Part shown: piece by piece, positions 6,232 through 13,927 of the stretch
How the letters are laid out: every line of letters begins with the position of its first letter
Numbering within the stretch: position 1 is the stretch's first letter
Assembly: GCA_017411945.1 (NCBI GenBank)
Contig: JAFQPD010000056.1
Location: 1 to 24,075, forward strand
DNA from: Mailhella sp.
GTDB taxonomy: Bacteria > Desulfobacterota > Desulfovibrionia > Desulfovibrionales > Desulfovibrionaceae
Reading direction: 5' to 3'
DNA: 24,075 bases
Position numbers and translations under genes: made by a program
The notes under the pieces: generated by a model
What the model saw: only the letters and a program-made list of their open reading frames with translations
What the model was told of the DNA's origin: nothing
The model's database searches: none

Positions 6232-7233
6232 ATGGACAAGCTGGACTTTCAAGACGTTCTGCCGGAAATATATTTTGCCGGAGGCTGTTTCTGGGGCGTG
6301 GAAGAATATTTTTCGCGCATACCGGGTGTGAAAAGTACGAGCGTCGGCTATGCTAATGGCACTGCCGAGCATCCTGACTATCGTTCGGTGTGCAGCGGCC
6401 ATACTGGCCATGCCGAGACTGTCCGTGTTCAGTACGACGATAGTCAGGTGAGTCTGGCCTTGCTGGTTCGGCAGTTTTTCAAGATCATCGATCCCGTCAG
6501 CGTCGATCGTCAGGGAAACGATGTGGGAAGCCAGTATCGCACCGGCATCTATTACCTGAACCCAGCAGATAGAAACGAGCTTGCCGCGCTGCTGAAAGAA
6601 GAACAGGCCCAGCATGCCGCTCCGCTGGCAGTGGAGCTTCTTCCTCTCAAAAGCTTTTGGAGGGCGGAAGAGCATCATCAGAAATATTTGAGAAAGAATC
6701 CCGGAGGCTATTGCCACATAGACTTTTCATCTCTCAAGGACATTGTTTCGGAGAGATGCGCCGACGATAGCGACGCACTGTCGCCAGCCCGCTACCGGAA
6801 GCCCTCCGATGAAGAGCTTCGTCGCCTGCTTTCGCCGGAAGAGTATCATGTCACCCAGCTGGCGGGTACGGAACGCGCTTTCAGCGGAACGTTCTGGAAC
6901 CACAGGGAGGCGGGCATCTATGTGGACGCCGCCACGGGAGAACCTTTGTTCAGCTCTTCCGATAAATTCGATTCCGGGTGCGGCTGGCCAAGCTTTTGCC
7001 GCCCGATAGATGACGATGTGATCCGAGTCCGTCTCGATACGAGCCTGGGAATGCGCCGAGTCGAAGTCAGGAGCCGTGCAGGCGATTCACATCTGGGGCA
7101 TGTGTTTCCGGATGGGCCTCAGGAGCTGGGCGGCCTGCGCTACTGCATCAACAGTGCGGCACTTCGCTTTATTCCCTATGAAAAAATGGAAAAGGCGGGA
7201 TATGGAGCTCTGAAGCCTCTTGTAACCATTTAA
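6232..7233 (+). CDS. msrAB: Fused peptide methionine sulfoxide reductase MsrA/MsrB
   Basis: A 333-residue bifunctional enzyme that repairs oxidised methionine, MsrA acting on the S- and MsrB on the R-sulfoxide. The MsrA domain covers about residues 10-165 with the catalytic cysteine in AGGCFWGVEEYF (Cys19) and the closing NPGGYCH. The MsrB domain covers about 190-325 with SGCGWPSF (likely resolving Cys250), HLGHVFPDGP and the catalytic cysteine in LRYCINSAALRF (Cys305). The two CxxC pairs that bind structural zinc in many MsrB proteins are absent (VDAATGEP and RSRAGDSH stand in their place), so this is a zinc-free MsrB. The ATG at 6232 is chosen because AAGGAG precedes it and the frame upstream runs into tRNA flank sequence. 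No signal peptide is seen. A terminator follows. Confidence 0.95.
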   Translation: MDKLDFQDVLPEIYFAGGCFWGVEEYFSRIPGVKSTSVGYANGTAEHPDYRSVCSGHTGHAETVRVQYDDSQVSLALLVRQFFKIIDPVSVDRQGNDVGSQYRTGIYYLNPADRNELAALLKEEQAQHAAPLAVELLPLKSFWRAEEHHQKYLRKNPGGYCHIDFSSLKDIVSERCADDSDALSPARYRKPSDEELRRLLSPEEYHVTQLAGTERAFSGTFWNHREAGIYVDAATGEPLFSSSDKFDSGCGWPSFCRPIDDDVIRVRLDTSLGMRRVEVRSRAGDSHLGHVFPDGPQELGGLRYCINSAALRFIPYEKMEKAGYGALKPLVTI

Positions 7234-7260
7234 AAGGAAAGAACTATACTTATTTTTCGC

Positions 7261-7297
7261 AAGAAGCTTCGGCCATATGAGGCAGGAGCTTCTTTTT
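7261..7297 (+). terminator. Terminator of msrAB
   Basis: AAGAAGCT (7261-7268) pairs with AGCTTCTT (7287-7294), followed by a short T run, 28 nt after the msrAB stop. Confidence 0.65.
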
Positions 7298-7381
7298 GCG
7301 CACGCCTTCCTATCTTCGTTCTGCCCGCCGCCAGAATAGGCAAGAGGCAGGGGCATCGCCTGGAACGCTTCTTATTTTCGA

Positions 7382-7410
7382 TTGACGGAAGAGGCTTTTC
7401 AAGTGAATCA
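7382..7410 (+). promoter_or_regulatory. Possible promoter upstream of uraA
   Basis: TTGACG (7382-7387) followed after 17 nt by GAATCA. The -35 is good and the -10 is weak; the position, about 75 nt before the start codon, is plausible. Confidence 0.3.
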
Positions 7411-7421
7411 TTAGCCGATAC

Positions 7422-7460
7422 GCGCATGGGCTCCTTTCTGGCCGACGCCGGGCCATGCGC
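7422..7460 (+). promoter_or_regulatory. Leader hairpin upstream of uraA
   Basis: GCGCATGG (7422-7429) and CCATGCGC (7453-7460) form a perfect 8-bp stem in the presumed 5' leader, ending 25 nt before the GTG start. No T run follows, so it is not an intrinsic terminator. It could affect translation or transcript stability; no known riboswitch is recognised. Confidence 0.35.
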
Positions 7461-7485
7461 ATAACATCAACGCGAGGGTAGCACC

Positions 7486-8736
7486 GTGCGGAATCGTGTC
7501 ATACAGGTCGAAGAAAGGCCGCCTCTCCTTTTGAACATACCGCTGAGCCTCCAGCATCTGTTCGCCATGTTCGGAGCCACAGTGCTCGTACCTTTCCTTT
7601 TCAAGGTGAACCCCACGACCTGCCTGTTCATGAACGGCATAGGCACCCTGCTCTACCTTCTCATCACCAAGGGGAAGATCCCTTCCTATCTCGGTTCCAG
7701 CTTCGCTTTCATTTCCCCGGTCCTTCTCATCATAGCGGCGAGCGGATATTCTGCGGCACAGTCCGGTTTCATAGCCTTCGGCCTGCTGTTCATCTTCTTT
7801 GCTGCGGTCATCAAGGCAACGGGAACGAAGTGGCTGGACGTTCTCTTCCCTCCTGCGGCCATGGGTGCCATCATAGCGGTCATAGGTCTGGAGCTTGCCC
7901 CCACAGCCGCTTCTATGGCCGGCATCGTTGGCGACAGCATCAATATGGATAATGTTCTCGTTTCTATGTTCACCCTTGCCGTGACAGTGATAGGCTCCGT
8001 GGCCTTCAAAGGCTTCCTTGCCATCATCCCTGTTCTATTCGGCGTGCTCAGCGGCTATATCTTCGCCTTCTTCATGGGGATGGTGGACTTTGCCCCGGTC
8101 CTCGCCGCCCCTTGGATACAGATCCCGGAATTCTACGCCCCCAGCTTCGATGTCAACGCCATCCTCATCATCGCCCCAGCCGCGCTCGTTGTTCTTGTTG
8201 AACATATTGGCCACCTCATGGTGACGGGCAACGTCGTCGAGCGCGACCTCATCAACGACCCTGGCCTTTCCCGTTCGCTTTTTGCAGACGGCTGTTCCAA
8301 CGTGCTTTCCGGCTTCTTCGGCGCCACTCCCAACACCACCTATGGCGAAAACATAGGCGTCATGGCCATCACTCGCGTCTACAGCGTGTGGGTCATCGGC
8401 GGTGCGGCCTGCATGGCCATCCTGCTCTCCTTCGTGGGCAAGCTCTCCGAACTCATCCGCGGCATCCCGGTTCCTGTCATGGGCGGCGTATGCCTGCTCC
8501 TCTTCGGCGTCATTGCTGCATCCGGCCTGCGCGTCCTCGTGGAGCGTCGGGTCGATTACAGCAAAACTGCCAACCTTGTCATGACTTCCGTGGTCATGAC
8601 CATCGGTCTCAGCGGAGCCAAGCTGAGTGTGGGAAGCGTGACCGTTCAGGGCATGGTTCTCGCCACGCTCATTGCCATTGCCATGAGCCTGCTTTTCAAG
8701 GCTTTTGAACAGCTGGGCCTCCTGCGCAAGGATTGA
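7486..8736 (+). CDS. uraA: Uracil permease, NCS2 family
   Basis: A 416-residue inner-membrane nucleobase:cation symporter of the NCS2 (UraA/xanthine permease) family. The N-terminus has the hallmark LSLQHLFAMFGATVLVP, followed by about 14 hydrophobic segments. The segment LVVLVEHIGHLMVTGNVV matches the family region with the conserved glutamate, and GATPNTTYGENIGVMAITRVYS is the second substrate-site signature, the NTTYGEN form being typical of uracil transporters. The start is GTG at 7486 with GAGGG about 10 nt upstream. It sits alone between terminators, so it is probably a monocistronic salvage transporter. No pyrimidine biosynthesis gene is nearby to confirm the substrate. Confidence 0.92.
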   Translation: MRNRVIQVEERPPLLLNIPLSLQHLFAMFGATVLVPFLFKVNPTTCLFMNGIGTLLYLLITKGKIPSYLGSSFAFISPVLLIIAASGYSAAQSGFIAFGLLFIFFAAVIKATGTKWLDVLFPPAAMGAIIAVIGLELAPTAASMAGIVGDSINMDNVLVSMFTLAVTVIGSVAFKGFLAIIPVLFGVLSGYIFAFFMGMVDFAPVLAAPWIQIPEFYAPSFDVNAILIIAPAALVVLVEHIGHLMVTGNVVERDLINDPGLSRSLFADGCSNVLSGFFGATPNTTYGENIGVMAITRVYSVWVIGGAACMAILLSFVGKLSELIRGIPVPVMGGVCLLLFGVIAASGLRVLVERRVDYSKTANLVMTSVVMTIGLSGAKLSVGSVTVQGMVLATLIAIAMSLLFKAFEQLGLLRKD

Positions 8737-8762
8737 CGCGCCCTCTGGCTCATGCCCATTGG

Positions 8763-8804
8763 AAAAGCGGCTTCCCGGATGCTCCTGGGAGGCCGCTTTT
8801 CTTT
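8763..8804. terminator. Terminator between convergent uraA and the cupin gene
   Basis: AAAAGCGGC (8763-8771) pairs with GCCGCTTTT (8792-8800), with inner CTTCCC/GGGAGG pairing and TCTTTG after it. A runs on the left and T runs on the right make it usable from both sides. Confidence 0.85.
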
Positions 8805-8824
8805 GCACCGGAACGCCGGCCCTG

Positions 8825-9226
8825 TCAGTCAAGCTGGCCGATGAAGTTCAGGAAGATGAGAGGGGACGTGCCTATATTCTTGAGGGCATGGCTGTCGCCG
8901 GGGCGGGCGATGGTGATATCGCCATCAAAAACGGGAATCTCGTTGCCGTCGCTGTCCGTGAAAAGCCCTTCGCCGGAAACGATGACATAGACGTCCTCAT
9001 TATTGGTATGCTTGTGCATGCCTATGGAGTCGCCAGGCTGGAGGATCATCCAGCCTATCTCCTTGATGGCCATTCCGGGAGTGGGGTCGTTGCGCGTGAA
9101 GCTATACTTGCCGTACAGGATGCCTTCTCCTCCGGCAAGCTTTTCTCTGTCCCACGGGACCAGATCCTTCATGCGGTAGACCTGGGGCTGGCGGTCACTG
9201 CCAAGGGGGGCAGCAGTATCGTTCAT
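8825..9226 (-). CDS. Small cupin-domain protein
   Basis: A 133-residue single-domain cupin. Cupin motif 1 is visible as GMHKHTNNEDVYVIVSGEG, supplying the H-x-H and glutamate metal ligands, and motif 2 as PGDSHALKNIG with the third histidine. Such proteins bind a divalent metal and act as small enzymes, sugar-epimerase-like proteins or sensors; this sequence does not tell which. The start at 9226 is chosen because AAAGGAG lies 7 nt before that ATG (MNDTAAPLG), while the frame upstream looks non-coding. It lies about 100 nt downstream of ybiI on the same strand, so it may share that transcript. It converges on uraA across a shared terminator. Confidence 0.85.
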   Translation of the reverse strand: MNDTAAPLGSDRQPQVYRMKDLVPWDREKLAGGEGILYGKYSFTRNDPTPGMAIKEIGWMILQPGDSIGMHKHTNNEDVYVIVSGEGLFTDSDGNEIPVFDGDITIARPGDSHALKNIGTSPLIFLNFIGQLD

Positions 9227-9328
9227 AGAGCTTCTCCTTTGCTGGCGGTGGAAATCTGAGGATAGATCAGGGCCTGACTGTAATCTAGCACGAAACTCTC
9301 TGCATTTCCAGAACAAAGGAGAGCACGG

Positions 9329-9598
9329 CTACCTCAGCTGGCTGGATTTGCTGTGCCTGCGATTATAGGGGCTGAACGCACGTTCGTTTCTGTCCGCCTC
9401 CTGCTGGCATTCGATGCAGAGCCGCACTCCGGGCATGGCAAGGCGGCGCGCCATCGGAATGGGCTCTCCGCACTCCTCGCATTCGTCAAGGCTTTCTCCG
9501 CCCTCTTCCAGCCGACGGCGCACGCGGGCTATCTCATCGTTGATGGAATCCTGTATCTGCGCATCGGCGGCGCCGTCCTGAGCCCAGCCGCTAGCCAT
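9329..9598 (-). CDS. ybiI: DksA/TraR-type C4 zinc-finger protein, YbiI-like
   Basis: An 89-residue protein closely resembling E. coli YbiI from end to end: MASGWAQD at the N-terminus, the SLDECEECGEPIP zinc finger, PGVRLCIECQQE and the YNRRHSKSSQLR tail. The four cysteines form a C-x2-C...C-x2-C zinc finger as in DksA and TraR. The long coiled coil that DksA inserts into the RNA polymerase secondary channel is reduced to a short helix here (IQDSINDEIARVRRRLEEG). The ATG at 9598 overlaps the end of trmO by 8 nt, so translation is coupled. The cellular role of YbiI-type proteins is not well defined. Confidence 0.9.
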   Translation of the reverse strand: MASGWAQDGAADAQIQDSINDEIARVRRRLEEGGESLDECEECGEPIPMARRLAMPGVRLCIECQQEADRNERAFSPYNRRHSKSSQLR

Positions 9599-10283
9599 TG
9601 CCCTTCTCCCCTGCGTTCTTCTCCACCCCGCATACTACGGCGCAGTTCTCCCGAACGAAAAAGCGCACGTCCCTGCCGGCGAAGCTCATGCCGTAGATGC
9701 GTTCCGGGTCCTCATGGTAATGCGGGCGCGGGTCGCGTTCCAGTATGCCGACTATGGCCTCCTGCTGTTCGCGCGTGAACCCGAGCCGCCATTCGTCGGG
9801 GAATTCCACGGAGAGCGGCGCATCGGCCAACGCGGTGGTGAAGCCGCCTGCTGCTTCAGGATGGGCATCGGCATAGGGCACATAGGGCTTGATGTCGAAG
9901 ATGGGCGTGCCGTCCATGAGGTCTGCTCCTGCAATATGCAGGACAGGGCCTTCCGGCCCGTTCAGCTCCACTCCTTCGAGCTTCACACAGGAAAGGCCGA
10001 TGGGATTGGGGCGGAATGGAGAACGCGTGGCAAAAACGCCCAGCCTGCGGTTGCCTCCAAGGCGCGGCGGGCGGACAGTGGGCGACCAGCCTTCCCGCTT
10101 GGCCTTGGAAAATTCCCAGATGAGCCAGATATGCGTGAAATCTTCGATGCCGCGCAGGGCTTCGGGCTCGCGGTAGCCTTCCGTGAAGACGATGCGGGCC
10201 TTGAGTGCGTCCACAAGGCCGCTCTGGCGAGGAACGCCGAATTTCGTGGGCAGATCAGTATGGATATGGGCGATGATGTTCAT
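9591..10283 (-). CDS. trmO: tRNA (N6-threonylcarbamoyladenosine(37)-N6)-methyltransferase TrmO
   Basis: A 230-residue member of the TsaA/YaeB/TrmO family, which uses S-adenosylmethionine to methylate t6A37 in certain threonine tRNAs. Family signatures are the N-terminal PRQSGL segment, GIEDFTHIWLIWEF, the basic GNRRLGVFATRSPFRPNPIGLS box and DLMDGTPIFDIKPYVPYAD. The C-terminal part (about 180-230) has the AGRDVRFFV-type segment of full-length members; E. coli YaeB is 235 residues. The start ATG at 10283 has only a weak ribosome site but gives the expected N-terminus. It leads the trmO-ybiI unit and is divergent from the flavoprotein gene at 10390. Confidence 0.92.
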   Translation of the reverse strand: MNIIAHIHTDLPTKFGVPRQSGLVDALKARIVFTEGYREPEALRGIEDFTHIWLIWEFSKAKREGWSPTVRPPRLGGNRRLGVFATRSPFRPNPIGLSCVKLEGVELNGPEGPVLHIAGADLMDGTPIFDIKPYVPYADAHPEAAGGFTTALADAPLSVEFPDEWRLGFTREQQEAIVGILERDPRPHYHEDPERIYGMSFAGRDVRFFVRENCAVVCGVEKNAGEKGNG

Positions 10284-10389
10284 GCTGTGAGCTTAGCCAA
10301 GGGCGGGCATTTCGGCAAGCATGCTTGCACTGTGCCGCGAGCTGGCGTAATCTTTGAAAAAACGTGTGAATGCGCCGAAGGGAGGAAAT

Positions 10390-11037
10390 ATGATACTTGC
10401 ATTCAATGGCAGTCCGCGCCTCAATGGCAACACTTTTGCCATGCTTCAGGCCGCCCTCGAGGGCGCTGCTTCCGCTGGAGCGGAAACGAAGCTCATCCAG
10501 CTCTATCCTCTCAAGTTCAAAGGCTGTGTGAGCTGCTTTTCCTGCAAGATCAAGGGCGGCAGGCACGGCTGCTGCGCCATGAAGGACGAGCTTTCCCCCA
10601 TACTGGAAATGATGGCGCAGGCCGATGCGCTCATCTTCGGCTCTCCCATCTATTACTACAACATCACGCCGGAGCTTCTGGGGCTTCTGCACCGCTTCAT
10701 GTTCAGCAACATGCTGTACACGAAGAAAGACCGCTGGCAGTACGGGCGGAGCATCCCCTCGGCCTTCATCTATACGTTCGGGCTTGGGCCGGAGAAAACG
10801 GAAGACATCGTCAAGCCCTTTGGGGCTGTGCATGCGCGCATGGGAGAGATGCTGGGCATGGAATCTGAAATATGCTGTGCGGCCAACGCCTGGCAGTTCC
10901 ATGACTACAGCCTCTACGAGGCCGACGCCTTTGACGAGGAAAAAAAGCGCGCATATCGTGAGGAGATCTTCCCTCTGGAACTCCAGAAGTCGCATGACAT
11001 GGGGAGGAGGCTCGCTCTCAAGGCGTGTATGCGGTAA
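10390..11037 (+). CDS. Flavodoxin-fold FMN protein with a cysteine cluster
   Basis: A 215-residue NADPH-dependent FMN reductase/iron-sulfur-flavoprotein-like protein. The phosphate-binding loop of the flavodoxin fold is at the N-terminus (FNGSPRLNGNT, 5-15). A cysteine group follows at Cys46, Cys49, Cys52, Cys61 and Cys62 (GCVSCFSCK...CCAMKDE), and GSPIYYYNITPELL is the second FMN-contacting loop. C-x2-C-x2-C with a later cysteine resembles the cluster site of archaeal iron-sulfur flavoproteins, so a 4Fe-4S cluster is possible, but many FMN reductases keep only part of it. The ATG at 10390 has GGAGG 5 nt upstream, which beats the in-frame ATG at 10354. The electron partner is unknown. Confidence 0.85.
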   Translation: MILAFNGSPRLNGNTFAMLQAALEGAASAGAETKLIQLYPLKFKGCVSCFSCKIKGGRHGCCAMKDELSPILEMMAQADALIFGSPIYYYNITPELLGLLHRFMFSNMLYTKKDRWQYGRSIPSAFIYTFGLGPEKTEDIVKPFGAVHARMGEMLGMESEICCAANAWQFHDYSLYEADAFDEEKKRAYREEIFPLELQKSHDMGRRLALKACMR

Positions 11038-11042
11038 CGGGG

Positions 11043-11069
11043 AATGCGGTTAAAGGCCGCCTTTCGCAT
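11043..11069. terminator. Short hairpin between convergent genes
   Basis: ATGCG/CGCAT outer arms and AAAGG/CCTTT inner arms fold in the 41 nt between the flavoprotein stop and the phoR stop. It has no good T tract, so it is a weak candidate for a shared terminator. Confidence 0.35.
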
Positions 11070-11078
11070 GCTGGCGCG

Positions 11079-12854
11079 TCAGGCCAGCGGCACAGTGAAG
11101 CACATTTCACATCCTTCGCCCTCTCCCACATAGACCCGGCCGCCGTGGCGTTCGATGATATGCTTGCAGATGGACAGGCCGAGGCCGGTGGATATCTGCC
11201 CTCCCCTGTGTTTTTCCACGCGGAAAAAACGCTCGAATACGCGGAGCCGCAGTTCCGGCGGGATGCCAGGCCCCTTGTCCTGCACGCGGAACAGGGCGAC
11301 GCCTTGCTGCGGCATGGCTTCGGCTGAAATGACGATGATGGATCCTTCAGGGGCATAGCGGCAGGCATTCTCCAGCAGGTTGCGCATCACGCGGCTGAGG
11401 TATTCCGGATCGCCCTTCACGGAAAAGTCGCCCCCCTTCAGGGATTCTCGAAATTCAAGCTTGCGATTTTCGGCCGCAGCACGGCAAAGGTCGGTGCCTC
11501 CCCTGAGCACCATGGATGCAGGCACGGCCGTGATGTTCATGGGGATGGCGCCGTTTTCGATGCTGGAAAGCTGGAGCAGGTCTTTCACCATGGTCGCCCT
11601 GTACTGGGAGTTGCGGTCGATGACTTCCAGGAAGTGCAGGCCGCGCTGTTCGGAAACATAGCGTTTCAGGCTTTCCGCATAGCCCATGATGGCCGTGAGC
11701 GGAGTGCGCAGCTCGTGGGACACGTTGGCCACGAAGTCGCGCCGCATCTCCATGAGGACGGACATGTCCGTGATGTCGTGGAAAACGGCGACTGCCATGA
11801 GCATCTTCACTTCTCCCACTATGGGGCAGACGTGCACGCGAAGCTTGCGGCCGGATTCGGTATCCATATCGAACTTGAGGGGCTTGTCCGGCATCTCGTT
11901 CTTCACCGCGTCGATGCTTCGCTGGAGCTCATCCGAAGGGATGACATCGGCGGGCAGGAGGCCTTCGGCATGGGCGGTGCGGGGGAAGAGGTGGATGAGC
12001 GAAGCGTTCACGCTGCGTACGCGGCCGTCGTGGTCTATCACGAGCACGCCTTCCGCTATGCTGTTGAGCACGGCATCGAGCTGGGCCTTCTGGGCAAGGA
12101 TGTGCTTCACCTGTACTTCCATGCGTTCCGCCATGGAATTCACAGCGCCGGCAAGCGGGGCGAACTCATCACCGGGGAGTGTGCGCAGGCTGATGCGCCC
12201 GCTTCTGATGCCGGGCGTGGCGAGGTTCTCCACCGAACTTATCATGAGCCGCAGGGAACGGCGGAAACGCATGGAGAAGAACGCTGCAAAGCCGCAGGCC
12301 AGCAGGAAGGCAATGAAGGCACAGGCGAGAAGAGCGCGGCTTCTGGCCTTGGCGTAGCTTTCAACGGAGGAAAGCGGTGCGGATACGCGGACTACGAAAG
12401 CCTGGCCTTCGGGGCTGTCCAGCCGGAGGGCCGCGTAGACGAAAAGTTCGCGCATGGCATGGCTCATGCGAACGCTGGTGCCAGCACCGCGGGCAAAGGC
12501 CCCGCGTATTTCTTCACGATCGATATGGCTTGGCAGTTCCCGCTCAGCCTTCGAGAAAAAGGTATCGTAAAGCACGGTTCCGCTTTCGTCCACGAGCGTC
12601 ATGCGATGGTCGCTGGCTGAGCGGAAGTCGCGGAGCAGTTCGGTCAGGTCCTTGCCTTTGGCGGATCTTTTCTTCAGCTCGCTCTGAAGATAACGCTGAT
12701 AGAAGGTCACTTCGCGCTGGGCGGCCTCCCTCGTGCGCTCGATGCTCTCTTCGCGGAGATTGTGCAGAAAATAGACTGACGGGACGAGAACAGAGAACAG
12801 AATGACCAGACAGAAGCTGAAAAATATCTTGAACGTGAAGGTCCTGCTCTTCAT
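11079..12854 (-). CDS. phoR: PhoR-type membrane sensor histidine kinase
   Basis: A 591-residue sensor kinase. A first membrane helix (about 9-30), a periplasmic sensing part (about 31-172) and a second helix (about 174-195) lead into HAMP (200-250). A PAS domain follows (about 258-360, LNSIAEGVLVIDHDGRVRSVN), then the dimerisation domain with the phospho-acceptor His380 in FVANVSHELRTPLTAIMGY, and the ATPase domain with NLLENACRYAP (N box), DKGPGIP (G1), FERFFRV (F box) and GLGLSICKHIIERHGG (G2). The order matches PhoR of the phosphate-starvation system. phoB lies 21 nt upstream on the same strand. No pst or phoU gene is visible, so phosphate as the signal is an inference from domain order and pairing. 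Confidence 0.9.
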   Translation of the reverse strand: MKSRTFTFKIFFSFCLVILFSVLVPSVYFLHNLREESIERTREAAQREVTFYQRYLQSELKKRSAKGKDLTELLRDFRSASDHRMTLVDESGTVLYDTFFSKAERELPSHIDREEIRGAFARGAGTSVRMSHAMRELFVYAALRLDSPEGQAFVVRVSAPLSSVESYAKARSRALLACAFIAFLLACGFAAFFSMRFRRSLRLMISSVENLATPGIRSGRISLRTLPGDEFAPLAGAVNSMAERMEVQVKHILAQKAQLDAVLNSIAEGVLVIDHDGRVRSVNASLIHLFPRTAHAEGLLPADVIPSDELQRSIDAVKNEMPDKPLKFDMDTESGRKLRVHVCPIVGEVKMLMAVAVFHDITDMSVLMEMRRDFVANVSHELRTPLTAIMGYAESLKRYVSEQRGLHFLEVIDRNSQYRATMVKDLLQLSSIENGAIPMNITAVPASMVLRGGTDLCRAAAENRKLEFRESLKGGDFSVKGDPEYLSRVMRNLLENACRYAPEGSIIVISAEAMPQQGVALFRVQDKGPGIPPELRLRVFERFFRVEKHRGGQISTGLGLSICKHIIERHGGRVYVGEGEGCEMCFTVPLA

Positions 12855-12875
12855 GGTGTCGTGCCCTCGCCGGCC

Positions 12876-13565
12876 CTATTCCTTGCAGCGGTAGCCCATG
12901 CCGCGCACAGTTTCGATGCACTGAGCGGCATTGCCGAGCTTGCGGCGCAGGCGGGCTATATGTACGTCTACGGTGCGCTCATAGCCTTCGAACTGGTAGC
13001 CCCATACGGAAGAGAGCAGTTCTTCGCGGGTACGGATGCGCCCGGCATTCAGGAAGAAATCTTCAAAGATGCGGTATTCCAGCGCGGTGAGATCGAGAGT
13101 CGCTCCATCGATGGAAACGCGGCGCCCCTGCTGGTCGAGGCTGATGCCGTGCCGCGTGATGATGCGCTTGCCGTTGTCCATGCTCCTGCGGCGAAGTATG
13201 GCGCGGACCCTGAGCATGAGCTCGCGGATATTGAAGGGCTTCACCACATAGTCGTCAGCCCCGTACTCGAAGCCGACTATGCGGTCCATCTCTTCTCCTC
13301 TGGCGGTGAGCATGAGTATGGGGCTGGGCATGGCATCGGCGGCCTTCTTGTTCAGCTCTCGGCACACGGAAAGCCCGTCGCGTCCGGGCAGCATGAGATC
13401 AAGAATGATAAGATCAGGCCGGAGCGATTCTGCCAGCTCCAGGCCTTTGAGGCCGTCGGCAGCCTGCTCCACCCTGTAGCCTTCGTCTTCAAGAGAAAAG
13501 GCTACGAGTTCACGGATATCTTCGTCGTCCTCGACGACAAGTATGACAGGCTGTTTGGCTTCCAT
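12876..13565 (-). CDS. phoB: OmpR/PhoB-family response regulator
   Basis: A 229-residue two-domain DNA-binding regulator. The receiver domain (about 7-120) has the acidic pocket VVEDDED, the phosphorylation site Asp56 in IILDLMLPGRDG, the switch threonine in MLTARGEE and the conserved lysine in VKPFNIREL. The C-terminal winged helix (about 135-229) shows TALEYRIFEDF, TREELLSSVWGY and RTVDVHIARLRRKLG. It is expected to be phosphorylated by the neighbouring kinase. The ATG at 13565 (MEAKQPV) with GAGGGG just before it is the natural start; the longer open frame upstream crosses a terminator and an integrase relic. The gene precedes phoR by 21 nt, so the two form an operon. Confidence 0.93.
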   Translation of the reverse strand: MEAKQPVILVVEDDEDIRELVAFSLEDEGYRVEQAADGLKGLELAESLRPDLIILDLMLPGRDGLSVCRELNKKAADAMPSPILMLTARGEEMDRIVGFEYGADDYVVKPFNIRELMLRVRAILRRRSMDNGKRIITRHGISLDQQGRRVSIDGATLDLTALEYRIFEDFFLNAGRIRTREELLSSVWGYQFEGYERTVDVHIARLRRKLGNAAQCIETVRGMGYRCKE

Positions 13566-13646
13566 TTTCCCCTCGGATCTCAGAAAATGCAATTTCTTGT
13601 AATGAAAGAAGTAGCAAGGCTGCATAAGCGCAGGGCTCAACTGCTT

Positions 13647-13675
13647 CTTATCGCCCTTAGAGCTGGAAGAGTCAA
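13647..13675 (-). promoter_or_regulatory. Candidate promoter of phoB-phoR
   Basis: On the minus strand, TTGACT (13675-13670) is followed after 17 nt by GATAAG (13652-13647), about 80 nt before the phoB ATG. The -35 is strong and the -10 is weak. No clear Pho box is seen. Confidence 0.35.
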
Positions 13676-13709
13676 GGCAGGAGAAAAAAGGCACAGGCCA
13701 GCACGGGAA

Positions 13710-13748
13710 TAAAAAAGCCCTTCCGGCCTGCGAACGCGAAGGACTTCC
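13710..13748 (-). terminator. Minus-strand terminator upstream of phoB
   Basis: On the minus strand, AAGTCCTTC (13746-13738) pairs with GAAGGGCTT (13723-13715, one U:G pair), followed by a T run. It would stop transcripts arriving from the integrase relic. Its upstream arm is also the last integrase-like sequence, so the relic was joined to this terminator at that point. Confidence 0.6.
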
Positions 13749-13913
13749 ATGCAGCATTGCAAGGCAGACTTTTTCTGCTTGCCGCCAAAACGATAGAAAA
13801 GTCGCCAATATTTTCCGTCGACAAAGTTTAATACTCCGCCGTCAGATTTTTGTGGATTTCTCACCTTTTTTGGCCTTGCCGTGCATTGCTCGAATAGCTG
13901 TGTCATTCAGCAT
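13738..13913 (-). pseudogene. N-terminal remnant of a P4-type tyrosine integrase
   Basis: Reading leftward from an ATG at 13913, the protein begins MLNDTAIRAMHGKAKKGEKS, the pattern of the N-terminal arm-DNA-binding domain (DUF4102) of P4-like integrases. An extra A in the tract at about 13844-13848 stops the frame; with one A removed it continues as TKSDGGVLNFVDGKYW and RLFYRFGGKQKKSALQ, matching the family's (Y/F)DGGGLYL...WRLKYRFGGK...ALG core. Similarity ends at about residue 55, at the terminator beside phoB, so the core-binding and catalytic domains (R...HxxR...Y) are missing. This is an inactivated stub marking an old integration next to phoBR. Confidence 0.75.
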
Positions 13914-13927
13914 GATTACCTGCCAAA

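Noticed and set aside
13566..13808. N-terminal extension of phoB by 81 codons
   Set aside because: It crosses a terminator and the integrase remnant; the downstream ATG has a good ribosome site and the family-typical start.
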